DNA from: Blastocladiella britannica
Lineage: Eukaryota > Blastocladiomycota > Blastocladiomycetes > Blastocladiales > Blastocladiaceae
Direction: 5' to 3'
DNA: 16,728 bases
Assembly (NCBI GenBank): GCA_025349905.2
Contig: MU624935.1
Coordinates: 1 to 16,728, forward strand
Shown: positions 8,771 to 16,728 of the stretch, piece after piece
How positions within the stretch are numbered: the first letter of the stretch is position 1
Layout of the letters: every line of letters begins with the position of its first letter
The notes under the pieces: model-generated
Database searches by the model: none
Told to the model about the DNA's origin: nothing
What the model saw: the letters and a program-made list of their open reading frames with translations, nothing else
Made by a program: the position numbers and the translations under genes

Positions 8771-10475
8771 ATGACTACCCCGACCCAATACGGCCCCGCG
8801 TTTGCCGCGCACAGCACCAACAACCCGACCGCGGCGCCCGTGTCAGCAGCGCACGCGTACACGTACCAGACGGGTTTCGGCAACGAGTTTGCGACTGAGT
8901 CGGTTGGGTACGAGGGCGCGCTCCCGAAAGCGCAGAACGCGCCGCAGGTGTGCCCGTACGGCCTGTACGCCGAGCAGCTGTCGGGCACCGCGTTCACGGC
9001 GCCGCGCGGGCACAATCTCCGCACGTACGTCGTACTTTTTTTTTCTTTCGGTATACCTATGGACCTGACAAAAACAACCATAAAAGGTGGTTCTACCGGA
9101 TCCGCCCGTCCGTATGCCACACGCCGTTTGCGCGCGTCGCGCAGCCCGAGGCCCGCGTGGCCCGCAACTTCTCGGACCCGGCCGAGTGCGAGTTCACGCC
9201 CAACCAGCTGCGGTGGTCGCCGCTCGATCTGCCCAAGGACGCGGCCAAAGTGCCGTTCCACGCTGGGTGGCAGTCGGTGTGTGGTGCCGGTGGGCCCGAG
9301 ACTAAGACGGGACTGGCGATCCACATGTACACTGCCAACGCCGACATGGAGAACGAGGCGTTTGCCAATGCCGATGGCGAGCTGTTGATTGGTATGCTTA
9401 ACCATTTCACAATAGCCAAGAGACGGCCTGGACTGACATGAAAAAAATCTCATTAGTTCCCCAGCACGGCCCCCTCGACATCACCACCGAAATGGGCAAG
9501 CTGTACGTGTCGCCGAACGAGATCGTAGTGATCCCGCGCGGCGTGCGGTTCAGTGTTCGTCTGCCCTCCGGCCCCGTCCGCGGGTACATTTGCGAAGTGT
9601 ACACTGGCCGGTTCGAGCTACCCGACCTGGGTCCGATCGGCGCCAACGGGCTGGCCAATCCGCGCGACTTCGAGGCCCCCGTGGCCTGGTTCGAGGAGGT
9701 GCAGGGCCGTGAGTTTAAGTTGGTGCACAAGTACGCCAACACCATGTGGCAGGCGACCATGGACCACTCGCCGTTTAACGTGGTTGCGTGGCACGGGAAC
9801 TACGCGCCGTACAAGTACGACTTGGGCAAGTTTAACGTTATGGGTACCGTGTCGTACGATCACCCGGACCCGTCGATCTGTATGTTTACAATTTCTTTGC
9901 GTGTGTTTGGGTGGAGCTAACGAAACCAAGAAAACATTAACAGTCACGGTCCTGACCTGCAAGTCCAACACGCCTGGAGTGGCCATTTGCGACTTTGCGA
10001 TCTTTCCCCCGCGCTGGGCCACGGGCGAGGGCACTTTCCGTCCGGTTCGTTGATTCCTACCATTTACTTTCAAAAAAAAATTAAATAAATAAAAATAAAA
10101 ACTAACTAATCAAATGGACAGCCCTACTTCCACCGTAACACCATGTCCGAGTTCATGGGCCTGATTAAAGGCTCGTACGAGGCCAAGAAGGAAGGGTTTG
10201 TCCCCGGCGGCGCGTCGCTGCACTCGATCATGACCCCGCACGGGCCCGACGCGCCGACGTTCGAGGGCGCCAGTAAAGCCAAGCTGACGCCCGTGCGGGT
10301 GGCCGACGGCACCATGGCGTTCATGTTCGAGTCGTCGCTGCTGATGTCGGTGACGCGGTGGGCGCTGGAGGAGTCCATGAAGGTGCAGCAGGACTACTGG
10401 ACGCACTGGCAGGGGCTCAAGTCGCACTTTGACAAGAACAACAAGGCCGGCGACGTGACCAAGATGAAGTTCTGA
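8771..10475 (+). CDS. hmgA: Homogentisate 1,2-dioxygenase
   Basis: Opens the ring of homogentisate with O2 and non-haem Fe(II) to give maleylacetoacetate, in cytosolic Phe/Tyr catabolism. Five exons: 8771-9024, 9087-9391, 9457-9879, 9944-10044 and 10122-10475; introns of 62, 65, 64 and 77 nt; product 478 aa. The N-terminal half carries [14 protein letters not shown] and [20 protein letters not shown]. Iron ligands match the human enzyme (H335, E341, H371) with identical spacing: H365 in PPYFHRN, E371 in MSEFMG, H401 in MTPHGPD. The expected catalytic His (human H292) is H322 in YDHPDPS. All are shifted by exactly 30, so the extra length lies upstream, mostly as an N-terminal extension. The last intron has a GTTCGT donor and an ACTAAC branch motif in a very A/T-rich interior. 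No pathway partners (maleylacetoacetate isomerase, fumarylacetoacetase) are in the window. The gene appears intact and functional. Confidence 0.96.
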
Positions 10476-10611
10476 TTTGAGTCCATTTTTTTTTCTGCAG
10501 TCAATATCCTTCCAGCGTCCGCGGTCGTGGCGCTCAATTCAAATCTCAGTCTTTCTCTTTCCGCGAACGAATACTCTTGGATACAACGACCCCATACATA
10601 ATAAAGAAAGG
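10476..10611. promoter_or_regulatory. Short intergenic region, dioxygenase to RasGAP
   Basis: These 136 nt must hold the 3' end of the dioxygenase and the promoter of the RasGAP on the same strand. There is a T run shortly after the stop codon, and ATAATAAAG about 10 nt before the RasGAP ATG. No other element is recognised. Confidence 0.4.
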
Positions 10612-13600
10612 ATGCTGCCCATGCCCACCGCACCGCACTTGCGCCATCCGCAGCAGCAACGACAGGTACCCATATACAGCAGCGAGCCAACAACTACGAC
10701 AACGACAATGGCGACATTGGCCGCACGCCGCGCACCCATGCACCCGCCGGCGCCACTCCCCGCCCTGCCCACGTTACTGCCACTGCCGGCCGATGCGAAA
10801 AAGAAACGCACCGAGCTTCCGAGCCGCCACACGCGCCGAGTGTCGTTCACGGCGGCCATGATGGGCCGCGAGGAGCAGCAGGACGGCGGTGGGTTGGATG
10901 ACGAGCTTGCTCTTGGTTTGTATCCTTTAACGTCCATAAGTGATTGAGGCAATAATTGTCTCAATTCAATTCAATGAATTTGAAAGCCCAACGCCGACTT
11001 AAAGTCGCCAAGACGGCGCTGCTGGAGCAGGTCGGCGTCAATGTGGACCTGGATCATGACTGCACCATGCTGGAAATGCGCATCGCCATGCTCGTGCAGG
11101 CCCGCAAGGCGCTCGAGGCGGTCCGTATATATATTTCTATTCATTAGTGCCAAATGACCAACTAAATGGATAACATCGCAGCACGAGGACCTCGCCATCT
11201 CCGAACCCTCCACGTCCGGGTCATACCTGGCCAGCATCATGTCGTCGCAGGCGTCGGTCCACTCGGTCGACTCGGCCGCTACCGCCGACAGCGCCACCAG
11301 TGCCGCCAGCGCCGCCAGCGCCGCCACGTCCGCCAGCACCATGGTCTCGGTGGCGTCCTCGGTCACGTCGTTATCCGATGCCGCGTCCATCCGCACCGTC
11401 GACAGCACCACCCCGCTGTTCTTATCGGACCGCCAGCTGACATCGTTTGGAGAGCTATTGCACTGGCTGAAATACGACACGCCGTTGCTGGCCCGGCTGG
11501 TGCGGAGTGTCACGCTGGACGAGATTGAGCCGCTGGTCAAAATCGTCATGAATGGTGTCTACGGCGACGAGGCCGACCGCATGCAGGATACCTTGCTCCT
11601 GACTGTTTTCCAGGTACGCCGATTTATCCATTTAGCCCCTTTCGCCACTAACTCGAACCAATCCAATGTAAAGCACTGCCTGGTGGCCGAGTTTGACGAC
11701 GCGGTCGACTTCAACTCGGTGATGCGCTCCAACTCGGCCGTCACCCGCTGCATGTCGCTGTACATGCGCCGCAGTCAAAGCGTGCGGTATCTGCGCAAGG
11801 CCGTTGGCCAAGAGATGGAGCGGTTCATGCGGTCCGGGTTCTCGGCCGAGACGTCGCTGGTGAAAATATACGCGCAAATGGCCACGGCAGACCCGGCATT
11901 CGCAGACAAGTACCCGTTCGAGGACTACAGCTCCGAGGAAGCGGTGGCCATGATCCCACAAGTGCAGCAGGTGGCGCGGACCCACGCGCGGCTCGTGTTC
12001 AACATTGCCGACCGCATCCTCGACCATATCTTGCGCAGCATCTCTACCGTGCCGTTTGGGATCCGCTGGCTATGCAAGCAAGTCCTGGCGCTGGCCCGCC
12101 GCCGGTTCCCGGATGCTTCCGACACCGAGTACTGCTCCATGGTCGGTGGACTGTTTATGCTGCGGTTCATTAATCCGGCCATCGTGGCACCTACCACATA
12201 CGGCCTGACCAACGAGCTCCCGACCCCGACCCAGCGCAAGCTGATGACGCAGATCGCCAAGGTGCTGCAGGCGCTCTCCAACTCGGCCATGGACTCTCCC
12301 GCGGCCGCATTTGGCGCCTCTAGCTCTACATCTGCTCCAGAGGGCGGTAACGTATCCGACGCACCAGCTGAGCACCCGCAACAACGTCGTAACACCGACG
12401 TGCTGCTCAACAACGTCAAGGAATGGGTCGTGATCCAGCGGCCGCGGCTGCACACGTTCCTGCTGAAACTGACCGAGGTGGACGACATGCCCATGCAGAT
12501 GGACCAGGACATGTGGTTGTCGGCCGGCCGCCCGACGACCGTCAAGCTCATGTCGAACCACCTGATTGGCCTGCACATTCTCATCGACAAGTACGCCGGC
12601 GCTATTTTCCGCCCGTCACACGGGCTGTCGCGCATCATCACCGAGCTCGGAGTGCCGCCGCCGCGCATCAAGGCCTCGCACGGCGTGGAGCAAACGGTGG
12701 TGCTAATTTCGGGGTGGATGCCCGCGATCGATGGCGTGGCCAGTGACGGTTCCGCCGCTACCACTGCTATCGCAGGCGGTGCGGCTGTGTGCTTGCTCGA
12801 CCAGTACGCGCCGCCACCGCAGTGGGCTCCCGGTGTCACCCCACCGGCCCACTCGGACATTACGTTCGCCGACTGTGTGGCCGAGTTTGTGGCGCTGCTT
12901 CGGCGGGTTCCCGACGTGGTTCCGGCGGCCTCCATCGCTTTAGAGGCGTGGGACTTGACGCGTATCGGCGAGGCGGCGCTGGCCCTGACGGCCGACAACG
13001 ACTCGGCGGCCGCCACATCCGCGCGCGATCCGGTCGCCGCGCACTCGGCGCGCCGCGCAATCAACTTGCTGCGCGAGCTGGAGCGCCGGTCGCCTCGTCT
13101 TGTGGTGGTTGCTCCTGCATCATCCACTTTGACGTCCTCGGCACCATCATCGACCAACCCGTCGAGGACCTCGTCGCCTGCCCCGGCTAGTACTGGAGCC
13201 GGAGCTGTTACTGACTCTTCTCGGTCGACTGTGATTCTCGGCATGCTCGCGAGTGCGGTATCGTCGGCACTGACCTGCGTCCCCCGCCGCGCCGTGACCG
13301 CCCACCGCACTGCCGCGGCGCTCGAGGCGTACCTAGTCCTGCACCAAAACGCGTACCTGAAGCTCATGGACCGCCGGCGCGCGTTCCGGCTGTACCTGGG
13401 CAACATCCGGCAACAGGCGAGCCAAATGGACGCGTACGAGGCCGAAGCGACGGGGAGCGACTCGGACATTGGTGGGCCGGGGACCGTGGTGTCCGCCGTG
13501 GACTGGGCCGAGCTGACCGAGGCCGAGGCCATGGGGATCGTGCACGAGGCGTACGGATTGGCGGACCCGGATGAGCGGCAGTACCGCGAGGTGCGGCTCG

Positions 13601-14232
13601 GGGAGGACGGGCCGGTGGTGCGGGTGGTGCCCGTTAGCGCCGAGATGGGGGGACCCGATGGTGGCGATGACGATGAGGATATCGACGCCATTGACCCAAC
13701 AGCAAAAGGACCAGGCGGCCGGCGCAGTCTCGGCGCACCGCGCGTGGTCCGGTCCCGCGACCCGTCGGTCGACGCCATGTTCTCGTCGGACGATGGCGCG
13801 TCGCAGGACTCGGAGTCGGTGGCCGCCGACTATGGCGACGACCCCCACCACCACGGGCAACATCAAGGGCAGCGTCACCACCAACAGCAGCAACAACAAC
13901 CGCACCAGGAGCACCGGCCGCCGCCCGAGGGCGACATTCCGCGGTACGAGGCGATGCTCGCGGACGCCGAGGCCGACGGCACCGCGGTAGTGTGCGACAT
14001 TCCCGACACGCGGCAGGCCGGTGTGGTGCTGGGCGTGCGGCCCGTGGACGCTGGGATTTACCTGGTGACATTGGACTACATTGGCCGCGAAATGCCGCTG
14101 GCCGAGTGGGAGGTGTCGTTTGACGATATGTTGGACCGGTGGGTGATTAAAGACGGGCCGGACATGGACCTCGAGTGGGTCACGGTAGACGCCGACCAGA
14201 TCTTGCGGAGCGTGCGCGAGTACTGCATGTGA
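10612..14232 (+). CDS. Ras GTPase-activating protein with RasGAP C-terminal domain (Gap1/IQGAP-related)
   Basis: Accelerates GTP hydrolysis on Ras-type GTPases; fission yeast Gap1 is the closest named type. Four exons: 10612-10915, 10987-11120, 11182-11613 and 11674-14232; introns of 71, 61 and 60 nt; about 1142 aa. The N-terminus is Pro/Thr-rich. A helical stretch encoded by exon 2 (RRLKVAKTALLEQV) is followed by a Ser/Ala-rich linker. The GAP domain spans roughly residues 225-610, with an Arg in MRSNSAVTR (R308, arginine-finger position) and FMLRFINPAIVAP (451-463). A second conserved block is HLIGLHILIDKYAGAIF. The RasGAP_C domain begins around HRTAAALEAYLVLHQNAYLK and continues, after an acidic and His/Gln-rich insert, to the C-terminus. 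I see no calponin-homology domain and no IQ repeats, unlike true IQGAPs. The donor of intron 2 (GTCCGT) is unusual, but it is the one that keeps frame. The third intron is a multiple of three and free of stops. Confidence 0.88.
11614..11673 (+). other. 60-nt stop-free intron in the RasGAP gene
   Basis: Starts GTACGC, contains CACTAACTCG as a branch-like motif and ends TGTAAAG. It is 60 nt with no in-frame stop, so an unspliced read simply adds 20 residues (from VRRFIHL to NVK) between TVFQ and HCLVAEF. RasGAP-family proteins have no insert here, so I call it an intron. Confidence 0.65.
13845..13925 (+). repeat. His/Gln-coding low-complexity tract in the RasGAP
   Basis: A run of CAC, CAA and CAG codons encodes HHHGQHQGQRHHQQQQQQ and then a Pro-rich segment. 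It lies between the two halves of the C-terminal region and probably forms a flexible, length-variable loop. Confidence 0.8.
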
Positions 14233-14250
14233 TTTATACATTTTTTCAAT
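14233..14250. other. 18-nt gap between convergent stop codons
   Basis: The RasGAP TGA (14230-14232) and the methyltransferase stop on the other strand (14251-14253) are 18 nt apart. The short A/T-rich sequence here and the adjoining bases (TTTATACATTTTTTCAATTC) may serve both 3' ends. Confidence 0.7.
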
Positions 14251-15482
14251 TCAAAAATAGAGCGCGTACAGCACTAGACTTCCTGTTTGAAAGCCCGCCG
14301 GCATGTCCTCTTGGTCCAGCCGCTGCACCACCAGTTGGCTACCGCCGATCACTTGGAGTGCTTCGAGAAACGCCAGCGTGACCAGGTCCGATCGCAGCTC
14401 AAAGCAGACCAGGGCAATGGGTGTTCTTCTTCCTTTACCATCATCTGCGGCAGCAGCAGTGCGCGCTTCCAGCAATCCGACGATGGTGGTCACAAACGGC
14501 CCGACCAGATGCTCATTGTACACGCAGTCGCTGGCCACCACCAGGTCCCATCCATACTGCTGATCCGAATCCATATCATCAGCGGCGGCAATAGAAGCGG
14601 CAGCAATCGCGCGCAGTGCCGGGTGCCGTGCCAGCGGATCGCGCGGCGCGGTGGCCCATTCCAGCTCCTGGACCTCGATCGCAGGGGAAGATGATCCAGC
14701 AAACGAGCCACGCGCTCCTCCCACTGTGCGTTTCCCAGACCTAGCAGAAGCTGCAGCGGCGCCACGACGCTGAGTTGGTTCGGGATGCGACTCGGCGTGC
14801 AAAGCCAGATTGCGCGCCAGGTGTTTGAGGAGCGACTCTTGGTCGGTCATAGTGATGGAGAAGGGTGCGGGCTGGTGCAGTGCGAGCGAGAGGGATACCA
14901 GGCCGGATCCCGACCCGAGCTCGATGGTTCTTTGTTGATACTCGGCGTGAATTTTTTTGTAAACAGCATAATTAGTGCGACGTACTTGGCACCTCCCAAT
15001 CCCAGGTGGGTCGAGTGCTGGGCAAGAAAATGCGCGAGGCAAACGGCGCCGTCCCACAGGCAGAATCCTGCGTTTATACCATTCCATTGTTGTTCAGGAC
15101 CAATGGAAATTTCAATTCATGCATGCTCAATGAATACCTGTCCTATAATATTGTTGATGTCAATCCCAATACGCACAAATATACGCGAGAATACGCACTG
15201 GCCCTTGATCTGAGCCGACTGATTTTGAACGATTTGTATCGTCTGCAGCCGCGTCCCGGCAGTCGGATTATGTGGGACTGTTAACATTTGAATCAGGCTC
15301 TACTCAATACAAATACTTGGAGGAGGACAAATACATGGAATGTCGATGGAAAACTCGGGCTGCAGCTGCCGGACGTGCTGGTTGTGCGTGTGGTCGGTCT
15401 CGGTCGCGTACAGCTCGGCGATTTCGCCGTCCGCGTCGCTCACCAAATGCCACTGGCCGCAGAGCGCGAGAAGGGCACTCAT
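14251..15482 (-). CDS. Family-16 (METTL21/EFM-like) protein lysine methyltransferase
   Basis: A seven-strand S-adenosylmethionine-dependent methyltransferase; relatives methylate lysines on elongation factors and chaperones. I assemble four exons: 15482-15317, 15277-15185, 15067-14986 and 14929-14251, with introns of 39, 117 and 56 nt, giving 339 aa. The order of motifs fits the family: TIQIVQNQSAQIKGQ, then CLWDGAVCLAHFLAQ (89-103), the SAM-binding ELGSGSGL (117-124), TMTDQESLLKHLARN (140-154), and DLVVASDCVYNE with the hallmark D-x-x-Y at 248-251. About 60 residues of low-complexity Ala/Arg sequence separate the TDQ and ELEW regions and look like a lineage-specific loop. The exon 3/4 join (GGAK-TIELGSG) is firm. 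The 117-nt intron is less so, since a donor at 15172 also keeps frame. The start follows an A-rich leader. The substrate cannot be told from the sequence. Confidence 0.8.
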
Positions 15483-15564
15483 ATTTTTTTTCTATTTTTC
15501 TTGAATGCAACGATGAAAGGAGGATTCACTTTTCCTCTCTTCGCGAAAATTGAGGAAATCATTC
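15483..15564. promoter_or_regulatory. 82-nt divergent promoter, methyltransferase and coiled-coil gene
   Basis: Only 82 nt separate the two start codons on opposite strands. The methyltransferase side is a T run (an A-rich leader on its own strand), followed by CTTTTCCTCTCTTCGCG towards the coiled-coil gene. Both promoters must share this space or overlap coding sequence. Confidence 0.45.
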
Positions 15565-15918
15565 ATGGCCACCACCCCCGAACCTACTCTTGAACTTGTC
15601 TGCGCTCAACTGGGCGACATGGGCCAATTGCTCGCTGGGCTTTTGCGCGAGCAGAGGACTGGATTTGCCCACCTCAGCGAAAGTTTCGTCCACTGCGACA
15701 AGTCATTGACTGCCATCAAGGCCGGCCTGGTCGCTGTCATGTCCGACGTGGCAACCATTAAAGCAGATGTCGCCAAAATAAAAGCAGATTTGGCCGCCGT
15801 CAGGGCCGACACAGCTGCCACTAAAGCGAAGTTGTTGCCCAATGCCGCTGTCCGCCGTACGCTCTTCACCGACGCGCAATCGCGAAAATCAAGGAGCAAA
15901 CGCAGGCAGCGCTCTTGA
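15565..15918 (+). CDS. Small coiled-coil protein, unknown function
   Basis: The ATG at 15565 opens 117 aa. The first 40 residues (MATTPEPTLELVCAQLGDMG and on) are amphipathic. Residues 54-90 form a regular helical pattern with repeated K-A-D spacing (IKADVAKIKADLAAVRADTA), typical of a coiled coil. The end is highly basic (SRKSRSKRRQRS), while a neighbouring frame from about 15870 to 15953 reads as a more natural helix, AIAKIKEQTQAALLKYDRKS and on to MRFRRH, before its own stop. The annotated end may therefore be the result of a frameshift. No family is recognised. Confidence 0.5.
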   Translation: MATTPEPTLELVCAQLGDMGQLLAGLLREQRTGFAHLSESFVHCDKSLTAIKAGLVAVMSDVATIKADVAKIKADLAAVRADTAATKAKLLPNAAVRRTLFTDAQSRKSRSKRRQRS

Positions 15919-16048
15919 AATATGATCGCAAAAGCTACAGCGACAGAATGGTGGCCGTTGATGTGATGCGTTTCCGCAGACATTAACCATTTGGCTGGCT
16001 GCCTGTCCTCTCTCTCATATAGCTAGTTTCGACGTGTAGCTCATCGCC
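15919..16048. other. Intergenic stretch before the right-edge gene
   Basis: Holds the alternative-frame tail of the coiled-coil gene up to a TAA at 15984-15986, then a pyrimidine-rich stretch (CTGTCCTCTCTCTCATATAG) close to the next ATG. That stretch could be promoter or the 3' end of an intron; nothing decides it. Confidence 0.3.
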
Positions 16049-16728
16049 ATGGACAGCAGACCGTCGGACTTTTTCCCGGAGGAAAACGACAAGTGGTATG
16101 AGCCCATGATGGACGCTCTCATTAAAATCGCCGAAACCGAATCTGGTCTTTTGATGCGGCAACTGTTGAGCCGGCTCCACGACTTTGACGTGGCCTTTGA
16201 CGCCAAGAAAGCGGTGGTTCTTTCTCTAGACGCCGACGAAGAGTATCTCGTGAATGTCATGGACCGCAGCGCTGAGCGGAGGCTGCTTGCTATGCTCGCG
16301 CACCATATTCTACGCGTGCTCAATGTCCCGGTGCCCATCGGCACGGACCAGGCCGAGACTGACGGCAACGTCATTGCTCTGTTATCGCCAGCCATGGTCA
16401 GCCGGTTTGCGCTGATGTTTTTGCACCACTGCGACGTTTACTCGAGGAATTCGCAACAAACCAGGTGCCACTTCAATCACGAGCCGATTACGCGGTGCTT
16501 CTGGGAGTCGTTTGACACTGTCATTGGAACCTCGCGTAATGGCAAATATCTCAACGACAACGCGCGGATTTGGCTGTACCTCCGGTACGGGCTGTACCAC
16601 TGTGCCGCGGACGTGGTCGGCGAGTCTGGTCGCACAGTGACTTGCGTCAGCACTTTCGCCAAGCACGCGCATCACCCCACGTGCGCTTCTCTCTTCCATT
16701 TTGTGTGGGCATCACTCATCCTTTTTTT
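16049..16728 (+). CDS. Unrecognised protein, 3' end beyond window
   Basis: ATG at 16049 in the context TCATCGCCATGG, then at least 226 codons without a stop up to the right edge. The product starts MDSRPSDFFPEENDKWYEPM and has Leu-rich helical segments (LIKIAETESGLLMRQLLSRL) and an aromatic-rich stretch (NARIWLYLRYGLYHC). It is soluble-looking, with no signal peptide and no motif I can name. The last 50 nt turn T-rich after a GTGCGC at about 16681, so an intron may begin there, in which case the final residues before the edge are not protein. Confidence 0.6.
   Translation, partial: MDSRPSDFFPEENDKWYEPMMDALIKIAETESGLLMRQLLSRLHDFDVAFDAKKAVVLSLDADEEYLVNVMDRSAERRLLAMLAHHILRVLNVPVPIGTDQAETDGNVIALLSPAMVSRFALMFLHHCDVYSRNSQQTRCHFNHEPITRCFWESFDTVIGTSRNGKYLNDNARIWLYLRYGLYHCAADVVGESGRTVTCVSTFAKHAHHPTCASLFHFVWASLILF

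Noticed and set aside
11925..13778. 617-codon minus-strand frame opposite the RasGAP
   Set aside because: It lies wholly opposite conserved RasGAP coding sequence and has a Ser/Arg/Thr-rich shadow composition.
13333..14241. 302-codon minus-strand frame at the RasGAP 3' end
   Set aside because: Shadow of the RasGAP C-terminal domain; rich in His, Arg, Val and Leu with no domain logic.

Overview
The window looks like nuclear DNA from a compact, GC-rich fungal genome. The evidence is an ER Hsp70 ending in HDEL, a RasGAP of the IQGAP-related type, a eukaryotic homogentisate dioxygenase and a membrane-anchored P450. All carry short spliceosomal introns (about 36-117 nt) with GT(A/G)-type donors, CTAAC/TTAAC-like branch motifs and often A-rich acceptors such as AAAG. 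An early-diverging fungus (chytrid, blastoclad or zoopagomycete type) would fit, but the phylum cannot be fixed from this sequence alone. I see no tRNA, rRNA, transposon or CRISPR array.

Layout, left to right. (1) 1-487, +: 3' end of an unrecognised gene, two exons visible. (2) 540-2440, +: a cytochrome P450 that is broken by one nonsense codon and two frameshifts, with damaged motifs. (3) 2453-4538, -: intact BiP/GRP78 in two exons, tail to tail with the P450 and only 12 nt apart. (4) 4539-5003: divergent promoter region holding a TGACGTG-type palindrome and a CACGTG box. (5) 5004-6231, +: a seven-helix membrane protein with GPCR-like layout. (6) 6361-8540, +: a long Ser/Pro-rich protein with a membrane segment near its C-terminus, assembled from three exons. 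(7) 8771-10475, +: homogentisate 1,2-dioxygenase, five exons, active-site residues present. (8) 10612-14232, +: RasGAP plus RasGAP C-terminal domain, four exons. (9) 14251-15482, -: family-16 (METTL21-like) methyltransferase, four exons, tail to tail with the RasGAP and 18 nt apart. (10) 15565-15918, +: small coiled-coil protein. (11) 16049 to the right edge, +: an open frame that runs off the window.

The genes do not form one pathway. BiP serves ER folding, homogentisate dioxygenase serves Phe/Tyr breakdown, the RasGAP would shut off Ras, and the methyltransferase probably modifies a protein lysine. No convincing new multi-gene system is visible. The points most worth a second look are the decaying P450, the GPCR-like protein of unknown family, the possible unfolded-protein-response site in the shared BiP promoter, a stop-free 60-nt intron in the RasGAP, and several places where splicing or frameshifts would mislead a simple gene caller.
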